Part shown: positions 26,677 to 35,040 of the stretch, in pieces
Layout of the letters: each line of letters begins with the position of its first letter
Numbering within the stretch: the stretch's first letter is position 1
NCBI RefSeq assembly: GCF_004022705.2
Contig: NZ_RZOY02000007.1
Location: 62,001-126,000, forward strand
Source: Mesorhizobium sp. M2D.F.Ca.ET.226.01.1.1
Lineage (GTDB): Bacteria > Pseudomonadota > Alphaproteobacteria > Rhizobiales > Rhizobiaceae
Reading direction: 5' to 3'
DNA: 64,000 bases
Made by a program: the position numbers and the translations under genes
Notes under the pieces: generated by a model
What the model was told of the DNA's origin: nothing
Databases searched by the model: none
The model's input: only the letters and a program-made list of their open reading frames with translations

Positions 26677-27552
26677 CTATTGAATCTTGACGATATCCTT
26701 GTTGCGCGTGCCGTCGAGCGTATGTCGAAGCCGCAGCTTGCCTGGGGGTGGCGTCGAGGCTTCGCTTTTCGCCATCGCGCCGACCGCGCCCTTCGCTGGT
26801 GTGATGCCGCCATCGACCAGCCAAACCGCGCCGGTGACGAAGCTCGCTTCGTCCGACGCCAGAAATGCGTAGACATTTGCGACTTCTTCCGGCGTGCCGC
26901 GCCGACCAAACGGAACAGCCGTCACCAGCGCCTTCTCGATCGTCGCATCGACGGCGCCCGTCTCCTTATGCGTCCAAGCTGTGTCGATGGGCCCGGGGCT
27001 CACGCAATTGGCCCGCACGCCATATTGCGCCTGCTCGACAGCTATGCCCATGACAAAGGAATGCAGAAAGCCCTTGGTTCCGCCATAGGCGACATTCCTG
27101 GGCTGGCCGTTAACGCCGCCTTCGGAGCCGGCACAGAGGATCACGCCCTTCGTTTTCCTCAGATGCGGCAGCGCGAACTTCGTCATCAAGAAAGCCGAGC
27201 GCACGTTGCAGCGTAAGTGCTCATCGAACTTGTCGGTCGGCATGTCGTCGGTCTCCGCATTGACGAGAAGCACGCCCGCATTATTGACGAGCACGTCGAG
27301 CTTGCCGAAGCGATCGATGGCGGCGTCGACACAGGCGCGCGCCTGACGCTCGTCCGCGACATCGGCGGCGAAAGCGATCGCCTCTCCGCCGTCCTTCAGA
27401 ATTGCGGTGGCGACGTCGTCGATCGGATCGTCGGGCAACCCATTGACAATGACCTTCCCGCCTTCGCGCGCGAACTTGAGACAGACCGCCTCGCCAATTC
27501 CTGTTCCGCCGCCCGTGACGATCGCCACCTTGGCCTGCAATCGGCCTTCCAT
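26677..27552 (-). CDS. SDR family oxidoreductase
   Basis: A 291-residue short-chain dehydrogenase. The cofactor motif TGGGTGIG is at residues 13-20, NNAG at 90-93, catalytic S143, and Y156-GGT-K160. The usual C-terminal end (FVTGAVWLVDGGITPAKG) is extended by about 35 residues (GAVGAMAKSEASTPPPGK and beyond) that reach almost to the next gene; this tail is unusual. AGGAG 8 nt before ATG 27552 is a strong start. It is the first gene of the SDR-MDR-hydrolase operon; the substrate is unknown. Confidence 0.9.
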   Translation of the reverse strand: MEGRLQAKVAIVTGGGTGIGEAVCLKFAREGGKVIVNGLPDDPIDDVATAILKDGGEAIAFAADVADERQARACVDAAIDRFGKLDVLVNNAGVLLVNAETDDMPTDKFDEHLRCNVRSAFLMTKFALPHLRKTKGVILCAGSEGGVNGQPRNVAYGGTKGFLHSFVMGIAVEQAQYGVRANCVSPGPIDTAWTHKETGAVDATIEKALVTAVPFGRRGTPEEVANVYAFLASDEASFVTGAVWLVDGGITPAKGAVGAMAKSEASTPPPGKLRLRHTLDGTRNKDIVKIQ

Positions 27553-27641
27553 CGGGTGTCTCCTTTGCGGATCACATCCAGCCGTCTCGCGGGTCCCTCC
27601 ATACCCGCGCCCCAAGCGTCTGGCCGCCTTCGACTGGCGCT

Positions 27642-27669
27642 CCCGGCCCTTTCCCGGAAACGGGCCGGG
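27642..27669. repeat. Inverted repeat between SDR gene and cox operon
   Basis: CCCGGCCC and GGGCCGGG pair perfectly around a 12 nt loop. It lies in the 291 bp region that separates the divergent SDR and cox operons, about 175 bp before the first cox ATG. It could be an operator or a leader hairpin. Apart from this and a short CGACG/CGTCG dyad next to it, no other signal was recognised in this gap. Confidence 0.4.
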
Positions 27670-27843
27670 CGCAGCGACGTTCCGTCGGCGCCGTCATCCC
27701 GGTCGAAAATGTGAACTGCGGCGTAAAGAGCATCGTTTTGTCAATCAGATAGTCGGCTCTGGAATTTCAACCGGAAATCGAGCATGATGCACCTCGGCAC
27801 TTCGGGACGCTTCGCGCGCTGGGAATGCTGGGAGGAACGGGAC

Positions 27844-28731
27844 ATGGCCGTTGTGCTTGTACTCGTTTTGATCGTCGTGGGCTCGGTGTTGTTTCACCTC
27901 CTGAGCCCATGGTGGTGGACGCCCATTGCCTCGAACTGGGACTATATCGACAATACTATCATCATCAGCTTCTGGATCACCGGCATCGTCTTTGCCGCTG
28001 TCGTCCTCTTTATGGCTTATTGCGTCTTCCGCTTCCGGCATCGGGAAGGCAATCGCGCGGTTTACGAACCCGAGAACAAGCGCCTCGAATCGTGGCTGAT
28101 GATCGTCACCGCGATCGGCGTCACTGCTTTGCTGGTGCCCGGCCTGTTCGTCTGGAGCCGCTTCGTCACGGTGCCAAGCGATGCGACCGAAGTCGAGGTC
28201 GTCGCCCAGCAATGGCAGTGGAGCTTCCGTTTGCCGGGCAAGGATGGCAAGCTCGGCACTTCCGACACCCGCGACGTTACCGCTGATAATCCGTTGGGCG
28301 TCGCCCCCAAAGATCCGAACGGCCAGGATGATGTCCTGGTCGAAGCCGCCGATCTTCATCTGCCGGTCGGCAAGCCGATCAAGGTGCTGCTGCGTTCGAT
28401 CGATGTGCTGCACGATTTCTATATCCCGGAATTCCGCGCCAAGATGGACATGATCCCCGGCTCGGTGACCTATTTCTGGTTCACCCCGACCAGGACCGGT
28501 ACCTTCCAGGTCCTGTGCGCCGAACTGTGCGGCCAAGGGCACCCGCTGATGCATGGCGTGGTCGTGGTCGACACCGAGCAGGACTATCTGGCCTGGCTCG
28601 GCCAGCAGCAGACTTTCGCGCAACTGTCGGCGCCGCAGCAATCGGGCTCGGCGAACCAGCCGCCAGGAAAGACAATCGCGTCCAATCTGGGCGTCGCGGC
28701 AAACTCGGAACTTTCGAGGTCCGCACAATAG
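27844..28731 (+). CDS. coxM: Cytochrome c oxidase subunit II (CoxM-like)
   Basis: Holds the CuA centre that receives electrons from cytochrome c at the outer face of the inner membrane. The protein has 295 residues and two membrane segments (about 2-20 and 38-62), plus a hydrophobic stretch near 88-106. All CuA ligands are present: H190, C225, E227, C229, H233 and M236. AQQWQWSF supplies the aromatic patch. An insert of about 30 residues (GKDGKLGTSDTRDVTA and on) follows it, and no cytochrome c domain is fused. GGGAGG precedes ATG 27844. It begins an operon resembling Bradyrhizobium coxMNOP. Confidence 0.9.
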   Translation: MAVVLVLVLIVVGSVLFHLLSPWWWTPIASNWDYIDNTIIISFWITGIVFAAVVLFMAYCVFRFRHREGNRAVYEPENKRLESWLMIVTAIGVTALLVPGLFVWSRFVTVPSDATEVEVVAQQWQWSFRLPGKDGKLGTSDTRDVTADNPLGVAPKDPNGQDDVLVEAADLHLPVGKPIKVLLRSIDVLHDFYIPEFRAKMDMIPGSVTYFWFTPTRTGTFQVLCAELCGQGHPLMHGVVVVDTEQDYLAWLGQQQTFAQLSAPQQSGSANQPPGKTIASNLGVAANSELSRSAQ

Positions 28732-28748
28732 GGCACGGAGGTGCTCCA

Positions 28749-30518
28749 ATGGTCGACGTCACACCCGCAGATGCCGTTCCGCCCGCCGAAGTTGGGGAGG
28801 TGGAACTCTACCATCCGCACAGCTGGTGGACGAAATATGTCTTCTCGCAGGACGCGAAGGTCATAGCGGTCCAGTACTCGGCAACGGCAACCGCGATCGG
28901 CCTGGTGGCGCTGGTTTTGTCCTGGCTGATGCGCCTGCAGCTCGGCTTTCCCGGCACGTTCGACTTCATCACTCCGGAGGCCTACTACCAGTTCATCACC
29001 ATGCACGGCATGATCATGGTGATCTATCTGCTCACCGCGCTCTTCCTCGGCGGCTTCGGCAACTACCTCATCCCGCTGATGGTCGGCGCCCGTGACATGG
29101 TCTTTCCCTATGTCAACATGCTGAGCTATTGGGTCTATCTGCTCGCCGTGCTGGTGCTGGTGTCGAGCTTCTTTGCGCCGGGCGGACCGACCGGCGCCGG
29201 CTGGACGCTCTACCCGCCGCAGGCCATCATGACCGGCACGCCGGGCGGACAGGACTGGGGCATCATACTGATGCTCTCGTCGCTCATCCTGTTCATCATC
29301 GGCTTCACGATGGGCGGCCTCAACTATGTGGTGACGGTGCTCCAGGGCCGCACGCGCGGCATGACCCTGATGCGCCTGCCGCTCACCGTCTGGGGCATCT
29401 TCACCGCCACCGTCATGGCGCTGCTCGCCTTTCCGGCGCTGTTTGTCGCTTGTGTGATGATGCTGCTCGACCGCGCCCTCGGCACCTCATTCTTCATGCC
29501 GGCGATCGTCGAGATGGGTCAGCAATTGCAGCACAATGGCGGCAGTCCGATCCTGTTCCAGCATCTGTTCTGGTTCTTCGGCCACCCGGAGGTCTACATC
29601 GTCGCCCTGCCGGCTTTCGGCATCGTGTCCGACCTGATCAGCACGCATGCGCGCAAGAACATCTTCGGTTATCGCATGATGGTTTGGGCGATCATCGCCA
29701 TCGGCGCCCTGAGCTTCGTCGTCTGGGCGCATCACATGTATGTCAGCGGCATGCATCCCTATTTCGGCTTCTTCTTCGCGACCACGACCCTGATCATTGC
29801 CGTGCCGACGGCGATCAAGGTCTATAACTGGGTGCTGACGCTGTGGCGCGGCGATATCCACCTCACCATACCGATGCTTTTCGCGCTCGCCTTCATCGTC
29901 ACCTTCGTCAATGGCGGGTTGACCGGACTGTTCCTCGGCAATGTCGTCGTCGACGTGCCGCTGTCGGACACCATGTTCGTCGTCGCCCATTTCCACATGG
30001 TCATGGGCGTCGCGCCGATCCTGGTGATCTTCGGCGCGATCTATCACTGGTATCCGAAGGTCACCGGGCGGATGCTCGACGAAACGCTCGGCAAGTTCCA
30101 CTTCTGGGTAACCTTCCTCGGCGCCTACCTGATCTTCTTCCCCATGCACTATCTCGGCCTGATGGGCATTCCGCGGCGTTACGCCGAGCTCACCGACATG
30201 ACCATAATGACGGAATCGGCTCATCACCTGAACTCGTTCATCAGCATCATGGCCTTCATCGTCGGCTTCGCCCAGATGGTGTTCCTGTTCAACCTGATCT
30301 GGAGCATCCGCCATGGCCGCGAGGCCGGCGGCAACCCATGGCGGGCGACGACGCTCGAATGGCAGACGCCGCAGACGCCGCCGGCGCATGGCAATTTCGG
30401 CAAGGAACTGCCGATCGTCTATCGCTGGGCCTATGACTACAGCGTGCCGGGGGCCAAGGAGGACTTCATCCCGCAGAACGTGCCGGGCGACTTCGCTCCC
30501 TCCAAGGAGCCGTCATGA
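28749..30518 (+). CDS. coxN: Cytochrome c oxidase subunit I, A1-type (CoxN-like)
   Basis: The catalytic haem-copper subunit, 589 residues with 12 or more membrane helices. Haem and copper ligands are H86, H279 (with Y283), H328-H329, H414 and H416. The A1-type proton-pathway residues are present: D116 in GARDMVFP, E281 in GHPEVY, and K357 in VPTAIK. The enzyme should therefore reduce oxygen and pump protons. ATG 28749 follows GGAGG at 7 nt. A long C-terminal tail (about 50 residues after the last helix) exceeds the classical CtaD. Its stop overlaps the next ATG. Confidence 0.93.
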   Translation: MVDVTPADAVPPAEVGEVELYHPHSWWTKYVFSQDAKVIAVQYSATATAIGLVALVLSWLMRLQLGFPGTFDFITPEAYYQFITMHGMIMVIYLLTALFLGGFGNYLIPLMVGARDMVFPYVNMLSYWVYLLAVLVLVSSFFAPGGPTGAGWTLYPPQAIMTGTPGGQDWGIILMLSSLILFIIGFTMGGLNYVVTVLQGRTRGMTLMRLPLTVWGIFTATVMALLAFPALFVACVMMLLDRALGTSFFMPAIVEMGQQLQHNGGSPILFQHLFWFFGHPEVYIVALPAFGIVSDLISTHARKNIFGYRMMVWAIIAIGALSFVVWAHHMYVSGMHPYFGFFFATTTLIIAVPTAIKVYNWVLTLWRGDIHLTIPMLFALAFIVTFVNGGLTGLFLGNVVVDVPLSDTMFVVAHFHMVMGVAPILVIFGAIYHWYPKVTGRMLDETLGKFHFWVTFLGAYLIFFPMHYLGLMGIPRRYAELTDMTIMTESAHHLNSFISIMAFIVGFAQMVFLFNLIWSIRHGREAGGNPWRATTLEWQTPQTPPAHGNFGKELPIVYRWAYDYSVPGAKEDFIPQNVPGDFAPSKEPS

Positions 30519-31219
30519 GCGTCATCCTGGTCTTTCTGCTGGTGATCGCCGGCTTCGCCGGATGGTGGCTTTCGCACCAACGGCTGACGGCCAAGCCCTG
30601 GCTGGAGCAAGGCCTGGCCGGGGATTTCGTCGGTTTCGACCGGTCGGCGCTGCCCACCGCCAAGATCGGCCTCGGCGTCTTCCTCGCCGTCGTCGGCTGC
30701 CTGTTCTCGCTGTTCACCAGCGCCTATTTCATGCGCATGGGCCTGCCCGACTGGCAGCCGCTGCCGCTGCCGCGCCTGCTCTGGCTCAACACCGGCGTGC
30801 TGGTGCTGAGCAGCGTCGCGCTGCAATGTGCCGTGATAGCCGCGCGCAAAGGCCAGATCGACAACGTCCGGCTTGGTCTTGCCACGGCGGGGCTCACGAC
30901 GCTTGCCTTTCTCGTCGGTCAGTTGATGGCATGGCGTCAACTGACCGCAGACGGCTATCTGCTCGCATCCAACCCGGCCAACAGCTTCTTCTATCTGATC
31001 ACCGGCATGCATGGCCTGCACATACTCGGCGGTCTGGTCGGACTTGGCAGGACGAGCATCGGCGCCTGGAATGGAGCGCGGCCGCAGCGGCTTCGCCTCA
31101 GCGTCGAGCTCTGCGCCATGTACTGGCATTTCCTGCTTTTCGTCTGGCTCTGCATCTTCGCCCTCCTGGCGGGTTGGGCCGCGACCTTCATCGACATCTG
31201 CCGACAGCTGCTGACCTAG
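30515..31219 (+). CDS. coxO: Cytochrome c oxidase subunit III-like protein (CoxO-like)
   Basis: A 234-residue membrane protein with about seven hydrophobic segments. Subunit III features are MRMGLPDWQPLPLPRLLWLNTGVLVLSS and the C-terminal FYLITGMHGLHILGGLVG and CAMYWHFLLFVWLCIFAL helices. The start ATG overlaps the coxN stop (ATGA), implying translational coupling. A second subunit III-like gene follows, as in coxMNOP operons. It probably stabilises the catalytic subunit. Confidence 0.85.
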   Translation: MSVILVFLLVIAGFAGWWLSHQRLTAKPWLEQGLAGDFVGFDRSALPTAKIGLGVFLAVVGCLFSLFTSAYFMRMGLPDWQPLPLPRLLWLNTGVLVLSSVALQCAVIAARKGQIDNVRLGLATAGLTTLAFLVGQLMAWRQLTADGYLLASNPANSFFYLITGMHGLHILGGLVGLGRTSIGAWNGARPQRLRLSVELCAMYWHFLLFVWLCIFALLAGWAATFIDICRQLLT

Positions 31220-31229
31220 GAGACCGGCG

Positions 31230-31952
31230 ATGGCCGAGACGACCATGACGCATACCAGCCAGATGGAGCCCAGGCCCGCCGGTTGGCGCGGCATTGCCGC
31301 CGATTGGGCCTCGGACCAGCGGGCGTTCAAGAACGTGTCCTGGGGCAAGGCCATGATGTGGATCTTCCTGCTCAGCGACACCTTCATTTTCGGCTGCTTC
31401 CTGCTCTCCTACATGACCGCGCGCATCTCCACGCGCGTGCCGTGGCCGAACCCGAGCGAGGTCTTTGCCCTGCGCATCGGCGGCTCGGAAATCCCTCTGA
31501 TCCTGATCGCTATCATGACCTTCGTGCTGATCTCGAGCAGCGGAACGATGGCCATGGCGGTCAATTTCGGCTACCGCCGCGATCGCCGCAAAACCGCGAT
31601 CCTGATGCTTTTGACCGCGGCACTCGGCGCGACATTCGTCGGCATGCAGGCCTTCGAATGGACGAAGCTGATCACCGAAGGGGTGCGGCCATGGGGCAAT
31701 CCCTGGGGTGCCGCGCAGTTCGGCTCATGCTTCTTCATGATCACGGGCTTCCACGGCACGCACGTCACGATCGGCGTGATCTTCCTGATCATCGTGGCGC
31801 GAAAGGTCTGGCGTGGCGACTTCGACATCGGGCGGTCCGGTTTCTTCACCAGCCGCCGGGGTCGCTACGAGAATGTCGAGATCATGGGCCTCTACTGGCA
31901 CTTCGTCGACCTGGTCTGGGTGTTCATCTTCGCCTTCTTCTATCTTTGGTGA
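31230..31952 (+). CDS. coxP: Cytochrome c oxidase subunit III (CoxP-like)
   Basis: A 240-residue inner-membrane subunit. Helix motifs include KAMMWIFLLSDTFIFGCFLLSY, FVGMQAFEWTKLITEG, FFMITGFHGTHVTIGVIFL and the terminal YWHFVDLVWVFIFAFFYLW, the canonical end of CoxC. The Glu in AFEWTKL matches the conserved lipid/proton-path carboxylate region. AGGAG lies just upstream of ATG 31230. Together with CoxO it gives the operon two subunit III-type polypeptides. Confidence 0.9.
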   Translation: MAETTMTHTSQMEPRPAGWRGIAADWASDQRAFKNVSWGKAMMWIFLLSDTFIFGCFLLSYMTARISTRVPWPNPSEVFALRIGGSEIPLILIAIMTFVLISSSGTMAMAVNFGYRRDRRKTAILMLLTAALGATFVGMQAFEWTKLITEGVRPWGNPWGAAQFGSCFFMITGFHGTHVTIGVIFLIIVARKVWRGDFDIGRSGFFTSRRGRYENVEIMGLYWHFVDLVWVFIFAFFYLW

Positions 31953-31961
31953 GAGGCAGAT

Positions 31962-32366
31962 ATGGCTGAAGCAACCGCAAACGGTCTCGGGCAACACGCG
32001 CTGCACGCCACCCATGCGCAGGATGGGGCCACGGCAGCGGTCGCCCCCGCCGAGGTTCATCAGGAGCACCCGATCAAGCTCTACCTGGTGGTCTGGGCCT
32101 GGCTGTTCATCCTCAGCACATGCTCCTACCTGGTCGACTATTTCGGCATCCACGGTTATCTCAGATGGTCGCTGATCCTGATCTTCATGATGCTCAAGGC
32201 AGGATTGATTGTCGCCGTCTTCATGCACATGGCCTGGGAGCGGCTGGCGATGATGTATGCGATCATCCTGCCGCCGATACTGGTGCTGGTTTTCGTGACC
32301 ATGATGGTTTTCGAAGCCGACTATACGCTGCTGACCCGCATCGCGTTTTTCGGACCTGGCCCCTGA
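31962..32366 (+). CDS. Cytochrome c oxidase subunit IV (caa3/CtaF-like)
   Basis: A small 134-residue membrane protein. An Ala/His-rich cytoplasmic N-terminus of about 38 residues precedes three hydrophobic helices (LYLVVWAWLFILSTCSYLVD, LILIFMMLKAGLIVAVFMHM, AIILPPILVLVFVTMMVF). The LKAGLIVAVFMHMAWE motif is diagnostic of prokaryotic oxidase subunit IV. It lies 9 bp after coxP and ends the operon. Confidence 0.88.
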   Translation: MAEATANGLGQHALHATHAQDGATAAVAPAEVHQEHPIKLYLVVWAWLFILSTCSYLVDYFGIHGYLRWSLILIFMMLKAGLIVAVFMHMAWERLAMMYAIILPPILVLVFVTMMVFEADYTLLTRIAFFGPGP

Positions 32367-32485
32367 CGAGCGATACAGATCCAGCAACCAGCGGAAACGG
32401 CCGGTCCATGTGCCTTGAAACAACAGGCTGCTGGTCCATTTGGTTTGACATATGCGTCGAAAACTCAAGCAGAAGGACGCGCACA

Positions 32486-32959
32486 ATGACCATAGCAAAC
32501 AGACTGAGGCATTATATCGACGGCAAGGGAATCCCCTACGACACCGTCGCGCATCACCGCACATCCACCAGCAGGCAGGCTGCCATCGCCGCGCATGTGC
32601 CCGGCAGCATCATGGCCAAGTCCGTGGTCGTTCACCACGAACTCGGTTATGCGCTGGCCGTCGTCCCAAGCACCCATAGGATCGAGCTCGGCAAGCTGCA
32701 GGATGTCATGGACAAGCGCCTCGGGCTCGCTTCCGAGGACGAGGTTGTATCGCTCTTCGATGACTGCGACATCGGCGCCGTACCGCCGATCGGTGCGGCC
32801 TATGACGTGCCAGTCATTCTGGATGAAAGCCTGCGCGATGCCGCCGACGTCTATTTCGAAGGCGGCGACCACAAGACGCTGGTGCATGTCAGCGGCAAGG
32901 ATTTCCGCAACCTGACCACGGGCGCGCGCCAGGCGCGGTTCAGCCACCGCGCCTTCTGA
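32486..32959 (+). CDS. YbaK/EbsC-family aminoacyl-tRNA deacylase-like protein
   Basis: A 157-residue protein with the YbaK/ProX fold. It shows the IPYDTVAHHRTSTSRQAA start, the central AKSVVVHHELGYALAVVPS strand with the catalytic-type Lys (AKSVV), and the IGAVPPIGAAYDVPVILDESL block. Family members hydrolyse misacylated tRNAs in trans. AAGGA precedes ATG 32486. It follows the cox operon by 119 bp and is probably a separate unit. Confidence 0.85.
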   Translation: MTIANRLRHYIDGKGIPYDTVAHHRTSTSRQAAIAAHVPGSIMAKSVVVHHELGYALAVVPSTHRIELGKLQDVMDKRLGLASEDEVVSLFDDCDIGAVPPIGAAYDVPVILDESLRDAADVYFEGGDHKTLVHVSGKDFRNLTTGARQARFSHRAF

Positions 32960-33000
32960 GCGCACCGACGCAGGTGGCCTATGCGCAGCGACAGGTCTGC

Positions 33001-33819
33001 TTACGTCGCCGGTATGGAGCCAGCCGGAGGCTCTACGACCTTGCGATATACATGCCAGGTGGCGTGACCGAGAATCGGCAGCACGACTGCCAGGCCTGCG
33101 AACACCGGCAGCGAACCGATGATCAGCGCGACGGCGACGATCAGCCCCCAGACGGCCATCACAATCGGGTTGGCCACGACCACGCGCACCGAGGTGTGGA
33201 TGGCTTCGTAGGCGCCGACGTCGCGATCGAGCAGCAGCGGGAAAGCCACGACGGTGGTGCACAGCACGACTGCGGCGAACACGAACCCGATGGCGTGCCC
33301 CAGCACGATCAGCGTCCAGCCGCGCCCGGTGGCGAATATCTGGGCGATGAAACTGGACAGTGACGCCGGTGGCTCAGGGCCGAACAGCTGCTCGTAGAAG
33401 ATCTTGGCGGTCAAAAGCCAGGCGATGAAGATCACAAACAACATGATCCCGACCGCGGCGATGGCCGGCAGCGCCGGAGAATTCCTGACCTCGAACGCGT
33501 GTTTCCAGGAAGCATCCAGCCCGGCTTCCCGCCTGCGGCTGATCTCATAGAGCCCGATCGCCGCGAGTGGCCCGATCAGCGCGAAGCCCGATACCAGCGG
33601 AAACAGCAACGGCAACGTGTTTGCTCCTGATGTCCAGGTGGCGAGCACGACGCCGACGAGTGGATAGATCATGCACAAAAACACGATGTGCGAGGGTTTG
33701 ACCATGAAGTCGTCGACACCCCGCTTGAGCGCATCGAAAAGATCGGAAACGCCGATCTTTCTCACCCTGGTATGCTCCAGCGTTTCGCTGGCGCCTGCAA
33801 TCACGTGAAAGCTTGCCAT
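33001..33819 (-). CDS. DUF2189 domain-containing membrane protein
   Basis: A 272-residue protein with six predicted membrane helices. The family pattern VSDLFDALKRGVDDFMVKPSH at the N-terminus and the SHIVFLCMIYPLVGVVLATW helix match DUF2189, whose function is unknown. GGAGGAA precedes ATG 33819. In alphaproteobacteria this family is often found near respiratory genes, as here next to the cox cluster (recollection, not searched). It is convergent with the YbaK gene. Confidence 0.88.
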   Translation of the reverse strand: MASFHVIAGASETLEHTRVRKIGVSDLFDALKRGVDDFMVKPSHIVFLCMIYPLVGVVLATWTSGANTLPLLFPLVSGFALIGPLAAIGLYEISRRREAGLDASWKHAFEVRNSPALPAIAAVGIMLFVIFIAWLLTAKIFYEQLFGPEPPASLSSFIAQIFATGRGWTLIVLGHAIGFVFAAVVLCTTVVAFPLLLDRDVGAYEAIHTSVRVVVANPIVMAVWGLIVAVALIIGSLPVFAGLAVVLPILGHATWHVYRKVVEPPAGSIPAT

Positions 33820-34142
33820 GACCGTTCCTCCAGATCGGGCCCGGCAAGGTCGCGGAATTCACGGTGCTACCGCTTTGCGTGACTGGCCACGCAAACCGCG
33901 ACCTGCACCGACTGCCAACATACTCCATTGCGCCCGATTTGTCGTCATTTCATTGGAACGGGTGCGGCAGCCAGCCAGGTCCGCACACTGGCTCCAGAAG
34001 ACTTTTTTCGATATTCTCTTGCGGCGTCGCGCCGCGCCTTTCTGGGCGTGCAACGGGCGCTGTACCGCTTTGATGGGCCTATGGTCCTTTTCGAAAATCG
34101 ATCCCGATTTTCGGGGCATACGCCCGGTCGAAAGTGAACGTG
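33820..34142. other. Intergenic stretch, no gene
   Basis: No convincing reading frame is seen between the DUF2189 start and the mini-ORF at 34143. The only structure noticed is the CGAAAATCG/CGATTTTCG inverted repeat at 34092-34113, listed separately. Confidence 0.5.
34092..34113. repeat. Short palindromic intergenic element
   Basis: CGAAAATCG and CGATTTTCG pair perfectly around ATCC. CCTTTT before and GGGGC after resemble pieces of rhizobial palindromic intergenic elements; similar CCGAAAA / TTTTCGG arms occur in the longer repeats elsewhere in the window. Confidence 0.45.
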
Positions 34143-34223
34143 ATGGACACGCGGACGCTTGTCATACTCGGCCTTGGCATAGTTGTTCTGCTGCTGTTGG
34201 GGTTCTTCGCGCTGCCGGCGTAA
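34143..34223 (+). CDS. Possible 26-residue single-helix membrane peptide
   Basis: ATG 34143 to TAA encodes MDTRTLVILGLGIVVLLLLG followed by FFALPA. One hydrophobic helix with a charged N-terminus is the usual form of bacterial membrane mini-proteins. There is only a weak purine-rich site upstream (GAAAGTGAACGTG). Conservation in relatives would decide; chance is possible. Confidence 0.35.
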   Translation: MDTRTLVILGLGIVVLLLLGFFALPA

Positions 34224-34291
34224 CGGCGCACGTCGCGACCTTTCAACAGTGCAAATGCCGGACGACCAGCGATGGTGCTCGGAAGGGCCGT

Positions 34292-34672
34292 CTATTTGGA
34301 AAATTGCTTCAGGTAGGCGATGACGTTGGCTATGTCCTTGTCGTCCTTTAGGCCGGGAAATGTCATCTTCGTCCCCTTGACCATCGCCTGGGGGGCGTGA
34401 AGGTACGTCGTCAGTGTCGGCTCGTCCCATTTGACGCCGGATTTTCCAGCCGCGATCATGGCCGCGGAATAGGTGAAACCGGGATGCGTACCGGCAACCC
34501 GCCCGATGACGCCGTTCAGAGACGGACCGATCCTATTCTGGTCCTGGTCGGCAACGTGGCAGACCTTGCACTTGGCGAAGACCTTCTCGCCCGCGGCGGC
34601 ATCTTGCGCCTGCGATGGGCCTGCGAAGAAGGTCGTAGCGGACAAGACGATAAAAAGCGCTGTTGCACGCAT
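34292..34672 (-). CDS. Soluble class I cytochrome c
   Basis: A periplasmic electron carrier of 126 residues. The signal peptide (about 1-22, ending PSQAQ) is followed by the haem motif C35-K-V-C38-H39, and the axial Met is M103 in KGTKMTFPG. The GxxL-type helices and the IANVIAYLKQF terminus fit cytochrome c2/c550. The start at 34672 follows AGGAAGG; the long frame upstream is rejected. Its closeness to the cox operon makes it a candidate electron donor to CoxM (inference). Confidence 0.92.
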   Translation of the reverse strand: MRATALFIVLSATTFFAGPSQAQDAAAGEKVFAKCKVCHVADQDQNRIGPSLNGVIGRVAGTHPGFTYSAAMIAAGKSGVKWDEPTLTTYLHAPQAMVKGTKMTFPGLKDDKDIANVIAYLKQFSK

Positions 34673-34858
34673 CGCATTTCCTTCCTGATGGTCTCGTTTT
34701 GCGTCGGAACGATCGGCACCACACCGGCCCGCTTGTGTGCGCCACGCATAAGAGCGGGGGATCCGGGTTTCTTCAGTGGAATTGCGGCACCTATATACCA
34801 CAGCATCGTCCAAACGGATAGAAAAAGCCAGCTTTTGCTGAGGCTTAGGCACAATGCG

Positions 34859-34978
34859 ATGCTCGATATGATCGGCAAGGTGTTCGGGCGCGCCATGACG
34901 GCCGCCGAACTGGAAAGCCTGTTCCAAAAGCATGTCTCCCGAAAGTGGGAACCGGCTTCGGGAGAAAGACATGCGTAA
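34859..34978 (+). CDS. Possible 39-residue small protein ending inside a repeat
   Basis: ATG 34859 to TAA encodes MLDMIGKVFGRAMTAAELES then LFQKH, an amphipathic helix-like sequence, and a last third (VSRKWEPASGERHA) encoded by the palindromic repeat at 34930-34974. TTAGG lies about 9 nt upstream. Small proteins with an AMTAAELE-type segment look plausible, but no family was recognised. If real, the repeat has replaced the original C-terminus. Confidence 0.35.
   Translation: MLDMIGKVFGRAMTAAELESLFQKHVSRKWEPASGERHA
34930..34974. repeat. Palindromic intergenic repeat, copy A
   Basis: GCATGTCT...AGACATGC forms the outer arms and CTCCCGAAAG...CTTCGGGAG the inner arms. This is the same architecture as copies at 40739, 46529, 58165 and 59981: a GCATG outer palindrome, an inner C-rich/AAAGTG arm, a CGGNTT centre and a closing CATGC. 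Confidence 0.65.
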
Positions 34979-35040
34979 AATCAAGAACCTAAGTGCATGA
35001 AGCGACTATGAAAGATCGCGACGCGCTTTAGGCAACGGGG

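Noticed and set aside
18338..26700. Integrated island with tRNA-Glu 3' end duplication
   Set aside because: No second copy of the tRNA 3' segment and no integrase gene was seen; decayed genes alone do not prove an integrated element.
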